DNA of 8,735 bases from Nitrospinota bacterium (GCA_022567815.1 JADFGI010000105.1:1-8735), one strand, 5' to 3'. Counted from the first letter of the stretch, positions 1 to 5,595 are shown. Translations and numbers: made by a program. Notes: generated from the letters alone by a model not told the origin.

Positions 1-118
1 AGATTGCTCGCTGCCGGGCAAAGTCGGACTTGGACGTGCTATTACGTTCCGCCAGTTGCTCCAGCGTGGCCAACTGACAATCAGCAGCGTAGAGGTATTC
101 TTGTTCGAGGTTGGCCAT
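1..118 (-). CDS. Partial small protein, N-terminal 39 residues, runs off the left edge
   Basis: An open frame starts at ATG 118-116 and reads without a stop to the left edge. It begins MANLEQEYLYAADCQLATLE and continues as a polar, probably helical sequence. The start is well supported: its ATG overlaps the TGA of the preceding gene (ATGA, 120-116), the same coupling used twice more in this cluster. It is the last visible member of a run of tiny co-directional genes. I do not recognise the product, and the C-terminal end and total length are unknown. The context suggests a phage or integrated-element gene. Confidence 0.6.
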   Translation of the reverse strand, partial: MANLEQEYLYAADCQLATLEQLAERNSTSKSDFARQRAI

Positions 119-309
119 CAGAAGGGCAAATCGTCGTTGGAGGGGCCGGGAACCAAGTCCGAGGGCTTCAAGGGCTCATTGGACGATTTCCGGGTGTGGG
201 TGGAACAGACTTCCATGGACTGCTCGTAGGCTGCCAACTCGCGTGCCAACTCGGCAGCCTCGTACTTATCGGCCATCGCTTCGATACCCATGTCGGCTTT
301 CGGATTCAT
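118..309 (-). CDS. 63-residue protein with SSB-like acidic C-terminal tip
   Basis: The N-terminal half (residues about 1-35) is Ala/Glu-rich and likely helical. The second half is rich in Ser, Pro and Asn, so it is likely disordered, and it ends in NDDLPF. An acidic stretch closing in D-D-(I/L)-P-F is the hallmark of the C-terminal tip of bacterial and phage single-stranded DNA-binding proteins, which docks replication and repair proteins. No OB-fold is present here and the protein is too short to hold one. I therefore infer a possible partner-binding adaptor or mimic, not an SSB. The start ATG (309-307) overlaps the previous stop as ATGA, and its own stop overlaps the next start the same way. 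Function is otherwise unknown. Confidence 0.7.
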   Translation of the reverse strand: MNPKADMGIEAMADKYEAAELARELAAYEQSMEVCSTHTRKSSNEPLKPSDLVPGPSNDDLPF

Positions 310-521
310 GCTTGTTTCTTCCTGAGGCGGCGGGCAGCGGCTTCAACTCGTCGCAGTAGCCTTTTGACCAATTCGAGTTCGTCCAGCTCATCCTCACCCT
401 GAACGCCCTGGTCATTCTCCTGGTTCACAAGCAGGCGACGGAGGGCATCGGCTCGATTGTCGAGTTCGACACGGAGAACGTCAAGTTCGAGTGCGTCAAA
501 TGAGAGTGTGGTCTTGGTCAC
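306..521 (-). CDS. 71-residue charged, probably coiled-coil protein
   Basis: The start is GTG (521-519), since no ATG lies in frame near the N-terminus. No strong Shine-Dalgarno is visible upstream, which lowers confidence in the exact start. The product begins MTKTTLSFDALELDVLRVEL. Two Leu/Glu/Arg-rich helical stretches (about 8-31 and 45-68) flank an acidic Gln/Asp/Glu linker, and the C-terminus is basic (RRLRKKQA). This pattern suggests a coiled coil or helical hairpin. No catalytic motif is visible and I do not recognise a family. The stop overlaps the next start (ATGA), and the preceding gene ends 33 bases upstream, so it is part of the same transcription unit. Confidence 0.65.
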   Translation of the reverse strand: MTKTTLSFDALELDVLRVELDNRADALRRLLVNQENDQGVQGEDELDELELVKRLLRRVEAAARRLRKKQA

Positions 522-554
522 GAAGCTACTACGGGCCTGTGGCCAGAATCAAAC

Positions 555-833
555 TCAGCGCATGAACAAACCGCCACGAGAGTCTCGGGCTTTGTTGATC
601 GCCTTGGCCAACCTGAGCAGTTTCTTTGAATCGTCCACGAGATCTTCACCGATGCCCTGGACCGGATCCCACTTCCCATCGTCAGATCCCGTCTGAAGCG
701 TGTCCTCCAGATCAGCCAGGTGCTTCTTGAGCTTGGCTGCCAGATCCTTCACCTTCTTTTGGTCTCCCTGGAGGGTGGACATACGGTCGCTGGCGGTGCG
801 CTGGTAGTCGTAGCTCATACTTGGCTCAGACAT
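555..833 (-). CDS. 92-residue lysine-rich helical protein, unknown function
   Basis: I start this at ATG 833-831 (MSEPSMSYDYQRTASD...). The same frame stays open upstream to 1022, but that part overlaps the preceding gene. A GAGGG ribosome-binding sequence, which overlaps the previous stop codon (846-844), lies about 8 bases before this ATG. A second in-frame ATG at 818 is possible. Residues about 18-50 form a strongly charged Lys/Leu/Asp pattern typical of a coiled coil. A Gly/Asp-rich turn follows (about 49-64), then a second helix rich in Lys and Leu. No enzyme motif is seen and I do not recognise the family. Ten bases separate it from the gene before. Confidence 0.7.
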   Translation of the reverse strand: MSEPSMSYDYQRTASDRMSTLQGDQKKVKDLAAKLKKHLADLEDTLQTGSDDGKWDPVQGIGEDLVDDSKKLLRLAKAINKARDSRGGLFMR

Positions 834-843
834 AAATGGACCC

Positions 844-1299
844 TCACAACGGTGAGACCCTGACGGTCCCGACCTCCACAGTGGCCGTGACAGCCCCGTT
901 GCGGGTCGCCTTGGGCAATGCAGCCAGACCCTCACGGACCGCCGCCTCTGCCGTCTCCAGGTCTGCCAGCTCGCGGATAGCAGCCAGACGATCCTCCTTG
1001 GCCTTCTTGCCAAGCTGGGCAATCTCCATGCTCTCGGTCAACGCTCGAACAAGAGCCTTCAGAGCCGCTGGTCCGGTAATCCCTGCATAGCGCATGAACA
1101 GCGCCATCGTCGCCTTGTGCGGAATCGACGTAGTTGGCGTGTACTCCAAATCTTCTTTGACCTCGACCTGGCCGGTCAGGCTCACGACCACCTGAGCCTC
1201 CACCGAATGCACCCCAACCTCAAGCTCTTGACGAGCCGCTGCTGCCTTCTCGGCAAAGACCTTGGCCAGTGCCTGGTAAATGACAGCCTTGGAGATCAT
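844..1299 (-). CDS. 151-residue protein of the small-gene cluster, phage-like, unknown function
   Basis: This is the largest gene of the left cluster. It starts at ATG 1299-1297 with AGGAA directly upstream, and that ATG overlaps the stop of the microprotein before it (ATGA). Residues 1-25 are an Ala-rich helix. A stretch at about 28-50 looks like beta strands (VVVSLTGQVEV). The middle (62-125) is an Ala/Leu-rich helical region containing MRYAGITGPAALKALV, and the C-terminal end is again beta-like (VTATVEVGTVRV). There is no signal peptide, membrane segment or recognisable catalytic motif. Size, composition and packed context suggest a phage protein, but I cannot assign a virion or replication role. 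Confidence 0.75.
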   Translation of the reverse strand: MISKAVIYQALAKVFAEKAAAARQELEVGVHSVEAQVVVSLTGQVEVKEDLEYTPTTSIPHKATMALFMRYAGITGPAALKALVRALTESMEIAQLGKKAKEDRLAAIRELADLETAEAAVREGLAALPKATRNGAVTATVEVGTVRVSPL

Positions 1300-1421
1300 T
1301 TCCTAAGCCACTCCCGAAGTTGAGCCCGGTAGACGTAGAAGGCTGCGACCACAAACGGCAGTGCAGGGGCAATGGCTGCCGCCTCCAGCGCACAAGGCAT
1401 ACCTCCATGTAGAAAAATCAC
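1296..1421 (-). CDS. 41-residue single-pass membrane microprotein
   Basis: The frame runs from GTG 1421-1419 to TGA 1298-1296. The GTG has GAGGT four bases upstream, a good ribosome-binding site. An alternative start is ATG 1400-1398, giving 34 residues, but GGAGGT there touches the start codon. The product contains an Ala/Val/Phe-rich hydrophobic segment (residues about 12-30, AAAIAPALPFVVAAFYVY) followed by a basic, amphipathic end (RAQLREWLRK). That is one predicted transmembrane helix with a positively charged tail. The stop overlaps the next start as ATGA, so translation is probably coupled. Small phage membrane proteins such as holin-like or spanin-like proteins have this form, but there is no direct evidence for lysis function. 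Confidence 0.5.
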   Translation of the reverse strand: MIFLHGGMPCALEAAAIAPALPFVVAAFYVYRAQLREWLRK

Positions 1422-1541
1422 AGTGACCTCACGGGGATTCTTGACTCCATGAACCTACTACACCGGATCAAGCTGGATCAAACCACTTTTCTCACCGGAT
1501 GCACTGCGGCACGAAACCCTTGGCCGTGTGCTTGACCGTTC
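1422..1541. other. Junction between the GC-rich small-gene element and host-like sequence
   Basis: On the minus strand the rsmE reading frame loses family similarity after the conserved E-L-G (codon 101, 1542-1540). It runs in frame through about 15 unrelated codons to TGA at 1494-1492. The space to the first small gene holds short direct repeats: CACCGGAT at 1461-1468 and 1493-1500, and GGATCAA twice, ten bases apart. A 10-codon open frame (ATG 1450 to TGA 1418) has its stop overlapping the GTG of the 41-residue microprotein, so it could be a leader peptide. No tRNA gene or integrase is visible. This is either an element insertion point or an assembly join. Confidence 0.5.
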
Positions 1542-1842
1542 CAAGCTCCACCGCCTTTCGCAGAACAGGATCAAATTTATTGCCTTTTAGTAGGGCTAGC
1601 CCCATCTGAATCAGCAGAGGGGACTCCGTCTGAAAATCCTCTTTCGACTCAATCCTGCCACGAACCTCGTGTGTCTTCACTTCGGTCAATTGAACGAAAT
1701 ACCGGCTCCCAAGACCATCCAGGATCTGGACCCGATTTCCCGGCTTCAAGCGGAGAACGGTCCGGATATGATTCACGTCTGTTCCGCGCAGAACCACTTC
1801 GTCTCCGGTAATATTTTCCGGTTGGACAAAAAATCGGTGCAT
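1492..1842 (-). pseudogene. rsmE: Truncated 16S rRNA (uracil-1498-N3) methyltransferase, N-terminal part only
   Basis: RsmE methylates N3 of U1498 in 16S rRNA, using S-adenosylmethionine. The visible part begins MHRFFVQPENITGDEVVLRG and includes HIRTVLRLKPG and QILDG, the PUA-like N-terminal RNA-binding domain. It then carries SPLLIQMGLALLKGNKFD and KAVELG, the start of the SPOUT methyltransferase domain. Family members are usually about 240 residues. Here recognisable sequence stops at residue 101, followed by foreign residues and a stop at residue 116. The trefoil knot with the SAM-binding site is absent, so the product cannot be an active methyltransferase. It begins nine bases after the HAD gene and was probably co-transcribed with it. 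Only a weak GAG precedes the ATG. Confidence 0.85.
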
Positions 1843-1851
1843 AAATGCTCG

Positions 1852-2580
1852 CTAAACTTGAATACAACTTATTTCTAATAGATCTGTCAGGGCACGAATT
1901 TCAAATTCAGGTTGAATCCCCTCGGGAAGTTTTTCATCATCGCGATTGACCCATGCTGTCTGCATGCCAACCTTCTGAGCCCCGGCAACATCATTTTCGG
2001 GATCGTCTCCCACATAAAGAATTTCCTGCTCTTCCAGCTGTAACCGACTGGCGGCCAGTTTGAATATGGATGGATGCGGCTTACGGTAAGGAACGCCCGA
2101 TGAATAGATGGAGAACTCGAAAAAAGAATCCAATCCCAACAATTCCCGTTCGTAATCCTTCATAAAGGGGGGATTCGTGGTGTTTGAGATAATACCCAAT
2201 CGCAGACCACTGGACTGCAAAGTCTGCAAAGTGGGCACCACATCGGGAAAAACTTTGCGGGTGGAATAAATGTCCTGATAATAATTTCGCAATATTTCTT
2301 CTATTGTTGTCTTGCCGGTGATGTCGATGGAATATTTCAGCAGGAGAAACTTTAGTACAGAGTCAAAACATGCTTCCCGATGCGTTTGTTTGGATTCGTC
2401 AATCATCTTGTAGAAAAGTTCCCGATAGGTCCGGTAACAATCATTATAATCCGGCAAATCCACGCCTTTTCCGCGCAAAAACTCGAACATTTTTAAAAAT
2501 GGACGCCTGTCATCTTCGTCTCCAAGGTCCACAAGAGTCCAGGCCCAGTCAAAAATCACTGCTTTTATGGATAAATTCAT
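1852..2580 (-). CDS. HAD-superfamily hydrolase with Ala at the motif I acid/base position
   Basis: A 242-residue haloacid dehalogenase-fold hydrolase with a helical cap, similar in layout to YjjG and other small-molecule phosphatases. Motif I is F-D-W-A-W-T-L with the nucleophile at Asp11. Motif II is S-N-T-T (Ser132), motif III R-K-P-H-P (Lys167) and motif IV G-D-D-P-E-N-D (Asp192, Asp193, Asp197). Residues about 19-107 form the cap. The residue two after the nucleophile, normally the Asp acid/base of phosphatases, is Ala13. Phosphonoacetaldehyde hydrolase also has Ala there, but its Schiff-base lysine cannot be confirmed in this cap. The substrate is unknown, and an altered or low phosphatase activity is possible. 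The start ATG (2580) has no clear Shine-Dalgarno. rsmE follows nine bases later. Confidence 0.85.
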   Translation of the reverse strand: MNLSIKAVIFDWAWTLVDLGDEDDRRPFLKMFEFLRGKGVDLPDYNDCYRTYRELFYKMIDESKQTHREACFDSVLKFLLLKYSIDITGKTTIEEILRNYYQDIYSTRKVFPDVVPTLQTLQSSGLRLGIISNTTNPPFMKDYERELLGLDSFFEFSIYSSGVPYRKPHPSIFKLAASRLQLEEQEILYVGDDPENDVAGAQKVGMQTAWVNRDDEKLPEGIQPEFEIRALTDLLEISCIQV

Positions 2581-2877
2581 CAGTCAACTTTGTAGTTTGT
2601 GTAATATTTCCGGCCGACAGTCCCAAAATGAGACCGGCCAGATTAAACGTTATTTTAAAAATTTCAACAAGATAGGCCCTCTCGATGCCGCAATCTCAAT
2701 CAAACAAAGGAGTTTTGCACTCCGATAATGGATTTATTCGAGGAAATTCTCCCCATACCCCTCCCTCTCACTTATAATAGACCATACCTGTTAAAACCAA
2801 GAGAGAATCAATTCCTTGCTGGCAACCATTTCGTTTTTTAAAGGACATTCCAAAGTTCTGGAAAAAATGCGTCATTT
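2581..2877. other. Divergent intergenic region, probable promoter zone
   Basis: This 297-base gap separates the leftward HAD gene from the rightward DUF2284 gene, so both promoters should lie here. I see no gene in it. Two CCGGCC boxes (around 2611 and 2634) could form only a weak five-base-pair stem. None of the hairpin modules found in the gaps further right occurs in this one. A perfect TATAAT lies at 2773-2778 (listed separately). Confidence 0.4.
2773..2778 (+). promoter_or_regulatory. Candidate -10 box (TATAAT) for the DUF2284 gene
   Basis: The hexamer matches the sigma-70 -10 consensus exactly and lies about 100 bases before the DUF2284 gene. However, the position 17 bases upstream is C-rich and does not resemble TTGACA, so the call rests on one hexamer in an AT-rich gap. 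Confidence 0.25.
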
Positions 2878-3462
2878 ATGGACCTGGAACAACCTAAGAA
2901 ATGGAAAAATAATATCATGGAATCACAAACTTCCAACATCAGACAACTCCCCCTGGCAATTAAATCCAACAATGAAATGATTCAGGAGGCCCTGAGTAAA
3001 GGGGCGAGCCGGGCAAAGATTATTTTGACAAAAAACATCGCCGTCGCTAATTGGAACAGGCTTCAATGCCAATTCGGTTGCCAGCATTACGGCAAATTGC
3101 ACACCTGTCCTCCGCATTCTCCCACAACCGACGAAACAGCGGAAATTCTGGCCGATTACGATAAGGCCCTATTGCTGTATGCGGAAGCGAATCGGGATAT
3201 GCGAGAAATCGCCGTGTCCTTAGAAAATAGCTTTAAGACTAAAGGATTTTACAAGGCATTTGGTATGTGCTCCCGTCCTTGCGACTTGTGTGAAATTTGC
3301 ACAATAGACACTTTTTGCAAGTATCCCGAAAAAGCCCGTCCCACGTTACAAGGATGCGGCATTGATGTCCAGCGCACGGTTTTTATCAATGGCTGGGGGG
3401 ATGTCAGCCCCAATAAACCCTGCGCGGATATGCAAAACATCGGAATGGTTTTACTGGACTGA
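2878..3462 (+). CDS. DUF2284 predicted metal-binding protein
   Basis: A 194-residue soluble protein with ten cysteines in the pattern of the DUF2284 predicted metal-binding family. The first cluster is C64-QFG-C68 and C77-PPHSPT. The second is C131-SRP-C135-DL-C138-EI-C141 plus C147. Single cysteines follow at 160 (LQGCGIDV) and 182. The spacing of the second cluster resembles iron-sulfur sites, but the cofactor and activity of the family are not established to my knowledge. There is no signal peptide or membrane segment. The start is uncertain: ATG 2878 and ATG 2917 (residue 14) both lack a clear ribosome-binding site, and family similarity begins after both. It lies 226 bases before the lysine-dehydrogenase-like gene on the same strand, separated by repeats. 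Confidence 0.85.
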   Translation: MDLEQPKKWKNNIMESQTSNIRQLPLAIKSNNEMIQEALSKGASRAKIILTKNIAVANWNRLQCQFGCQHYGKLHTCPPHSPTTDETAEILADYDKALLLYAEANRDMREIAVSLENSFKTKGFYKAFGMCSRPCDLCEICTIDTFCKYPEKARPTLQGCGIDVQRTVFINGWGDVSPNKPCADMQNIGMVLLD

Positions 3463-3517
3463 ACATTCATTCCGGTGTTCGTATCCAGGGAAAATTTCCT
3501 TAATACCACATAGTTCA

Positions 3518-3571
3518 AAATCAACGACCCCGCCCCAAGCGGCCAGCATAGAGCTGGCTCCTCCGCGGAGG
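3518..3571 (+). repeat. Intergenic repeat: leader plus hairpin (copy 1)
   Basis: Positions 3518-3547 match 7771-7800 at 28 of 30 bases (leader AAATCAACGACCCC then CAAGCGGCCAGC). The stem-loop GCCAGC/GCTGGC follows (3542-3547 with 3553-3558). Its stem is the counterpart of the CCAGC.../...GCTGG stems in the other copies. Next comes a 12-base perfect palindrome, CCTCCGCGGAGG (3560-3571). The AATATTAACGTGC tail found in other copies is absent here. Confidence 0.75.
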
Positions 3572-3604
3572 GCGAGTTTGCTCACGGCGTGAAACATTTT
3601 TTTT

Positions 3605-3678
3605 GGGGCTCGTGAGCGTAGTGAGCGTTTGCCCCAATTTTCCTCCCCGTGTAACGGGGTCCTCCCCAGGTAGTGGGG
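3605..3678 (+). repeat. Intergenic repeat: CTCGTGAGC box and CCCC/GGGG stem-loops
   Basis: GGGGCTCGTGAGC begins the module; its 18-base core CTCGTGAGCGTAGTGAGC (3609-3626) recurs exactly at 8622-8639, and its first part recurs at 7902-7914. GCCCC at 3631-3635 can close a larger stem with GGGGC. Two tandem stem-loops follow, each led by TCCT: CCCCGT-GTA-ACGGGG (3645-3659) and CCCCA-GGTAG-TGGGG (3664-3678). The module ends ten bases before the next gene's start codon. Confidence 0.75.
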
Positions 3679-3688
3679 AAATCACTTT

Positions 3689-4861
3689 ATGAGTTACCGT
3701 TATGCCATCATAGGCGCAGGACGCCAGGGATTATCCGCGGCCTACGACATGGGCCGATTTGGAGAAGCGGAAGCGATTCTACTTTATGATATTGATTCCC
3801 AAAGGGCTGAATCGGGAGCCGCCCGGATAAACTCTCTTTTGTCTGCCAGCATCGTTCGCGGTCAAGGTCTGGATGCCAGCGACCCTGCTCAACTTCAAAA
3901 AGCGCTTGCGGGCATTCATTCCACTTTGAGCGCCGTGCCTTATCCTCTAAACCCGCTCATCACGACAATTGCCATCGAGAGCGGTTCCAGTTTATGCGAT
4001 TTGGGAGGCCACACGGAAACCGTGCGTGCGCAACTTGCGCTTGACGACGCCGCAAAAAAAGCCGGCGTTACCATCACCCCCGATTGCGGTATGGGACCCG
4101 GACTCAATATTTCGATGGCCGTGCTGGCCATGTCGTTTGTGGAGGAACCGGAAGAGGTTTTTATTTGGGACGGGGGACTCCCGCAAAATCCCCAGCCTCC
4201 CTGGAACTATCTTCTGACTTTTAATATCAATGGGTTTACCAATGAATACTTTGGAGATGCGCTTTTCCTGCGGGACGGTAAAGTCGCCCCGATCCCCTGC
4301 CTGACCGAGATAGAAACCCTGGACTTTCCGCCTCCACTGGGCCGTTTGGAAGCGGCGGTGACCTCAGGGGGATTATCTACCGCGCCGTGGACATTTTCCG
4401 GAAAATTAAAGCGATTGGAAAACAAAACCCTTCGCTATCCAGGGCATTGGGAACAATTCAAGGCATTCCAGCAGTTAGGATTGTTTGAAGAAAAATCCAT
4501 TCCCGTCAATGGTTCGTCCATCGTGCCACGCGACATCTTTCATGCCCTCCTGGAACCCAAAATCACAACAGATCAAATTCGCGATATTTGCGTCATCCGA
4601 ACCCAATGCAATGGGACAACCGGGGGAAAGCCCTCATCCTGTACTCTTGAATTGATAGAAACCTGGGACGAGGCTACTGGCTTCACCGCCATGGAAAAAC
4701 TTACCGGCTGGCACGCCGCCATTGTCGCCATCCTTTCCGCCAGGGGAGAAATTCCCAGAGGAGCAGTTCCTGTAGAATCCGCCCTGACCCCGGAAGCCCT
4801 GGCCAAGGAAGGAGCCCTGCGCGGATGGGAATTCAAAAATACCCGGACACCCCCAGTTTGA
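3689..4861 (+). CDS. Saccharopine dehydrogenase / lysine 6-dehydrogenase family oxidoreductase
   Basis: A 390-residue NAD(P)-dependent oxidoreductase. The N-terminal Rossmann motif is G-A-G-R-Q-G at 9-14, and an acidic strand end (YDID, 33-36) suggests NAD preference. The family hallmark P-D-C-G-M-G-P-G lies at 131-138. Further family blocks are CDLGGHTE (103-110), TAPWTFSGK and KTLRYPGHWEQF. These fit lysine 6-dehydrogenase-like members, which oxidise the epsilon-amino group of lysine, better than long fungal saccharopine reductases. The exact substrate cannot be read from sequence; saccharopine, lysine or carboxynorspermidine-type substrates remain possible. It is cytosolic, with no signal peptide. 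The upstream 170 bases are repeat modules and the start has only GGGG ten bases away as a weak ribosome-binding site. Confidence 0.85.
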   Translation: MSYRYAIIGAGRQGLSAAYDMGRFGEAEAILLYDIDSQRAESGAARINSLLSASIVRGQGLDASDPAQLQKALAGIHSTLSAVPYPLNPLITTIAIESGSSLCDLGGHTETVRAQLALDDAAKKAGVTITPDCGMGPGLNISMAVLAMSFVEEPEEVFIWDGGLPQNPQPPWNYLLTFNINGFTNEYFGDALFLRDGKVAPIPCLTEIETLDFPPPLGRLEAAVTSGGLSTAPWTFSGKLKRLENKTLRYPGHWEQFKAFQQLGLFEEKSIPVNGSSIVPRDIFHALLEPKITTDQIRDICVIRTQCNGTTGGKPSSCTLELIETWDEATGFTAMEKLTGWHAAIVAILSARGEIPRGAVPVESALTPEALAKEGALRGWEFKNTRTPPV

Positions 4862-4879
4862 TTTCCCTTTCTATTTATA

Positions 4880-4912
4880 AGCGGTTAAAATACCGGCTGT
4901 AAAAATTTTTTA
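4880..4912 (+). terminator. Weak candidate terminator after the dehydrogenase gene
   Basis: An imperfect short stem, AGCGGT...ACCGGCT with a bulged base, starts 19 bases after the stop. A short A-rich stretch and then a six-T run follow (about 4906-4911). The stem is short and the T-run is offset, so termination is uncertain and the next gene may be read through. Confidence 0.25.
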
Positions 4913-4952
4913 TCCTAAAATTCCATTTTCCCTTTTCCAGGCCATTTTGGAA

Positions 4953-5429
4953 ATGAAATTGTACCGTCCTTATACGTTGATCCCCTCTTCGCGACTGAGT
5001 AATGATTATGAGGAAAAGGATATCAGGATCGACTGGATCTGTTATTTGCGTGATTATCCCTTACTGCCCTATAAACAAATGATAGAGAATTATGCGGAAC
5101 TTGAAAATTCTGGTGAGAATATTCGGTGGATTATAGAGAGAACCAATAATTTTTTATCCGAGGCGGAAGTGGAGGAATTGAGCTGCTACCTGGAACAACA
5201 TTATGGCTTCTCGCTGGATGTCGAAGCATTTAAAACGCCTCTGAATCTTAGAAAACTTCCCTGGTTCAAGGAAAATCATATCAACAGCACCATTATTTGC
5301 CGCGACCTCAACGAACCTTTCTGTTTGAGCGTCAGCATCCTCGGCATGGTAGCTCCCATAAAGGATATGGACAGCGTCAGGACGGTCAATGAGTTTCTTG
5401 AGGAAATAGACAAACAGAACGGAAATTAA
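4953..5429 (+). CDS. Hypothetical protein, 158 residues
   Basis: I start at ATG 4953 (MKLYRPYTLIPSSRLSNDY...). A TTG two codons upstream would give 160 residues. Only GGAA stands close before the ATG. The protein is soluble and acidic, with no signal peptide, membrane segment or cysteine cluster. It has an aromatic-rich N-terminal part (IDWICYLRDYPLLPY) and a middle helix rich in Glu (SEAEVEELSCYLEQHYGF). A C-terminal part begins LPWFKENHINSTIICRDL, includes a possible beta strand (CLSVSILGMV), and ends in a charged helix. I do not recognise a family. It lies 91 bases after the dehydrogenase on the same strand and could be co-transcribed. Confidence 0.75.
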   Translation: MKLYRPYTLIPSSRLSNDYEEKDIRIDWICYLRDYPLLPYKQMIENYAELENSGENIRWIIERTNNFLSEAEVEELSCYLEQHYGFSLDVEAFKTPLNLRKLPWFKENHINSTIICRDLNEPFCLSVSILGMVAPIKDMDSVRTVNEFLEEIDKQNGN

Positions 5430-5442
5430 TAAAACAGTAGTA

Positions 5443-5464
5443 GCGCAGGCTTTCCACCCTGTGC
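5443..5464. repeat. Stem-loop after the hypothetical gene
   Basis: GCGCAGG pairs with CCTGTGC across an eight-base loop, giving seven pairs including one G-T pair. It sits 13 bases after the stop codon. No T-run follows, so it is not a standard intrinsic terminator. It fits the hairpin-rich style of the other gaps, but I see no second copy in this window. Confidence 0.4.
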
Positions 5465-5538
5465 CTCGTTATGAGACTATGGCAAAACAGGGGAAAATTA
5501 AAATCCCCCCAACCCTTGTGGTATTTAACATTAGCTCT

Positions 5539-5595
5539 CATGCCCGGAACGGGTATGTGATATTTGACCTTTGCCTTCATGCCCCGCAGGGGTAC
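5539..5595. repeat. Two CATGCCC...GGGTA hairpins, one with an inverted copy elsewhere
   Basis: Two 17-base hairpins lie 39 bases apart: CATGCCCGGAACGGGTA (5539-5555) and CATGCCCCGCAGGGGTA (5578-5594). The stem changes from CCCG/CGGG to CCCC/GGGG with pairing kept. The 23 bases at 5573-5595 recur exactly, inverted, at 7920-7942. The sequence fills the convergent gap between the hypothetical gene and the YdcF-family gene, and I find no coding region here. Confidence 0.65.

Noticed and set aside
4..402. A 132-residue plus-strand frame over the small-gene cluster
   Set aside because: It ends in a low-complexity serine run and runs opposite to four coupled minus-strand genes with start/stop overlaps. 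It is a shadow of them.
834..1022. Upstream extension of the 92-residue gene to give 155 residues
   Set aside because: It overlaps almost 180 bases of the better-supported 151-residue gene. The internal ATG at 833 has its own ribosome-binding site and suits the packed operon.
1422..1541. tRNA-type attachment site at the junction
   Set aside because: No cloverleaf, CCA end or T-loop sequence can be found, and no integrase gene is present in the window.
2611..2639. Riboswitch or terminator between the two CCGGCC boxes
   Set aside because: Only five base pairs can form, no T-run follows, and no conserved riboswitch core is recognisable.
3518..3678. CRISPR array
   Set aside because: Repeats are few, mosaic, of unequal spacing and without unique spacers, and no cas genes are visible.
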